Of a DNA stretch of 64,000 bases, positions 62,216 to 64,000 are shown in pieces. Made by a program: the position numbers and the translations under genes. The stretch comes from Bugulina stolonifera (Eukaryota; Bryozoa; Gymnolaemata; Cheilostomatida; Bugulidae): the NCBI GenBank assembly GCA_935421135.1, contig OW285192.1, positions 5,251,501 to 5,315,500 of the forward strand, in the 5' to 3' direction. Numbering within the stretch: the first letter of the stretch is position 1; each line of letters begins with the position of its first letter. The notes beneath the pieces were generated by a model. The model ran no database searches. It had not been told where the DNA came from and worked only from the letters and a program-made list of their open reading frames with translations.

Positions 62216-64000
62216 CACTAATGTAGAGTTAAAGGATATCTTGAAATATTTCTGAAATGTACAATTAGACAGCATACCAGTTGATCAAACAAGTAACATA
62301 TTATAGTAGCTGGTGATAAACTGCTCTATTCAATGCTGGACTGGCAGTGAAAGTTGGGAGTTTGAGCACTAATATGACTAAATTACAGTAATGTTAGATT
62401 ACCAGTGAATGCCAGTGAAAGTTAGGAGTTAAAGCACTAATACGACTACATAACAGTAATGTTAGAATATCACCTATAACTTTTCACTAATGGTAGGATA
62501 ATGATGCCATCGGAATATAGTCTTGACCTACATGTACATGCGCATGTAGGTCGCCAGCCTTCATACACATAGGCCCAAGTAGTACATGCTGTGCGATCTA
62601 CATGTACATGTATGTTCGGACCAGTTCCACTGATCAGTTTTAGTAGGAGTTGGCCACACTTTATTTATATATTTAGAAGAGAGGACAAATCCCAAGTTAA
62701 GCATGTACACCCAAAGTCATTATAAAAAATGCATAAAAACTAGAAAACAAGGGCTCAGTGGAGACCACTTGCTGAAGTTCTGTTCATTTTTTTAGAACAG
62801 AATACGCATCTGTTGTAAATGTTTTTATTTGAATGGCTGTGTTAATCTTGCTAGATTACTCGCTACTATAACATTGACAAATGAAAATTGCCATATTTGT
62901 AAATAAATACCGATACCGAATGTGTGTGCATCATAGTAGTTATGATAACTGATCTAGAGTATTTAGCAAATTAATAAAGCAGTGGAATAACACAGGCAAA
63001 TTAGCCTGTCTTTTCATTGCTGGGAGTAATAGTGGCAATGCTCAAGTCCCCGATCATTCAGTAAAAATTGGTCGAAGCATCAGTTAGCCTAGACCTCAGC
63101 CTGTGGGCGTGTCAAGGATGCGCCAGTAATTGATTAGTTATTTAATAACAGGTGGTACACAAAACCTGGTGTAGGATGGCAGCTTTTGCAAGAGAGATTT
63201 TCATTGGTTGGCTCACATATGAGTGATTCTAAGAAGTCGGGAATGATTGTGAGTCAAGTCACTGTTTTACCTCTTCAACAACCAACCTACCTTTAAAGAT
63301 GGACTGTACTGAAATTTTGACATTATGAGTTGAATACACCATTAGAAAGCCTAGTAGCAGCTGAACCAGCTAGCACAATACCAGCTGGGATACATGATGT
63401 CATCATGGTACTCAGCTCTGTTAAAACTAGTGAATTACATCATTGTGGGGAGTGAATGCCAGACCACTCATTATGTTATTATAAACAAGAAATTTTAATT
63501 GAGTTTTTATCCTTGTTGTACTAGGAATATCACAAAACGAAAAAATGAGTTTGTGGAACAAATGTTAGTTAATATTCCTAGACAATAAAAAACACAATCT
63601 GTTGCAAAAAATTATCAAATGACTTTTGAGTTTGCAATTTGATTGGTCAATATAGGCTACTTGTTTATCCTATAAATAACATGCCTACTTATTAGACTGG
63701 TGTGTTGAACCTGTAGAACGTAGTACTATAATTGCTAGTATCTGCTTTATTGAATGAACACCGTATTTCTTATAAAGCAGTTGTGAGAACTCAATATTGC
63801 TTCTATATAGTGTGTCAGAGTTGAGATAATCAAAGAAGAAGTTTAGAAAATTGACATAAAGCTAGGTGGAGATAACTCCTATTGCTGACATCACCATGGT
63901 TATTTTAGAAATTTTGTGGCTACTTTTTTGCAGTTTAGCATCTATTAGCTACTGCTAAAACAGGTTAAATATGTTTGCAGAGGTATCAAGTAATACTAAC
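62216..64000. other. No gene seen; short tandem duplication and poly-G nearby
   Basis: It holds the presumed promoter side of guanylate kinase. At 62345-62472 a 68-bp block starting CAGTGAAAGTT is duplicated with several differences. A run of about 20 G lies at 62077-62097, inside the guanylate kinase first intron. Right of 62500 I see nothing coding. Confidence 0.45.

Overview
The window is animal nuclear DNA. It is AT-rich and its genes are split into many short exons with GT/AG introns. It carries hAT transposons and their MITEs, a tRNA-derived SINE and many minisatellites. The gene content (mucolipin, RBM41, guanylate kinase) is metazoan. The compact genes and repeat style suit an invertebrate, possibly an early-branching one such as a sponge, but the phylum cannot be fixed from this sequence alone. 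Every exon chain below was built by hand from splice sites and reading phase. No search or alignment was run.

Layout. 1-4251: no confident gene; LINE debris and degenerate repeats. 4260-10250: a complete hAT transposon (perfect 16-bp terminal inverted repeats, perfect 8-bp target duplication) with an uninterrupted 11-exon transposase. 11.2-14.5 kb: a solo-LTR candidate and three hAT-type MITEs, one of which holds a tRNA-like module. 15257-15553 and 26697-26999 (+): two tiny single-pass membrane proteins with PPxY motifs, on either side of RBM41. 16975-26089 (+): RBM41. 28589-41674 and 43325-54984 (-): two tandem mucolipin (TRPML) genes of 16 coding exons each, with identical intron phases. 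57523-62215 (-): guanylate kinase with a presequence-like N-terminus. 62.2-64 kb: no gene seen.

The most unusual feature is the relation between tandem repeats and splice sites. In four places the repeat unit itself contains a copy of the adjacent real splice site: the exon-3 donor of RBM41 (18-bp units, in frame), its exon-4 acceptor (about 85 units of 36-37 bp), a mucolipin A donor (32-bp units) and a mucolipin B donor (31-bp units). A fifth array runs across the mucolipin B stop codon. Several further arrays begin within about 20-60 bp of a donor. These loci therefore carry long ladders of decoy or alternative splice sites. RBM41 is itself known in other animals as a minor-spliceosome-associated RRM protein.

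The genes do not form an operon. The two mucolipins are a tandem duplication that has diverged in the pore: A has TGDE where B keeps NGDE. RBM41 and mucolipin A are convergent.
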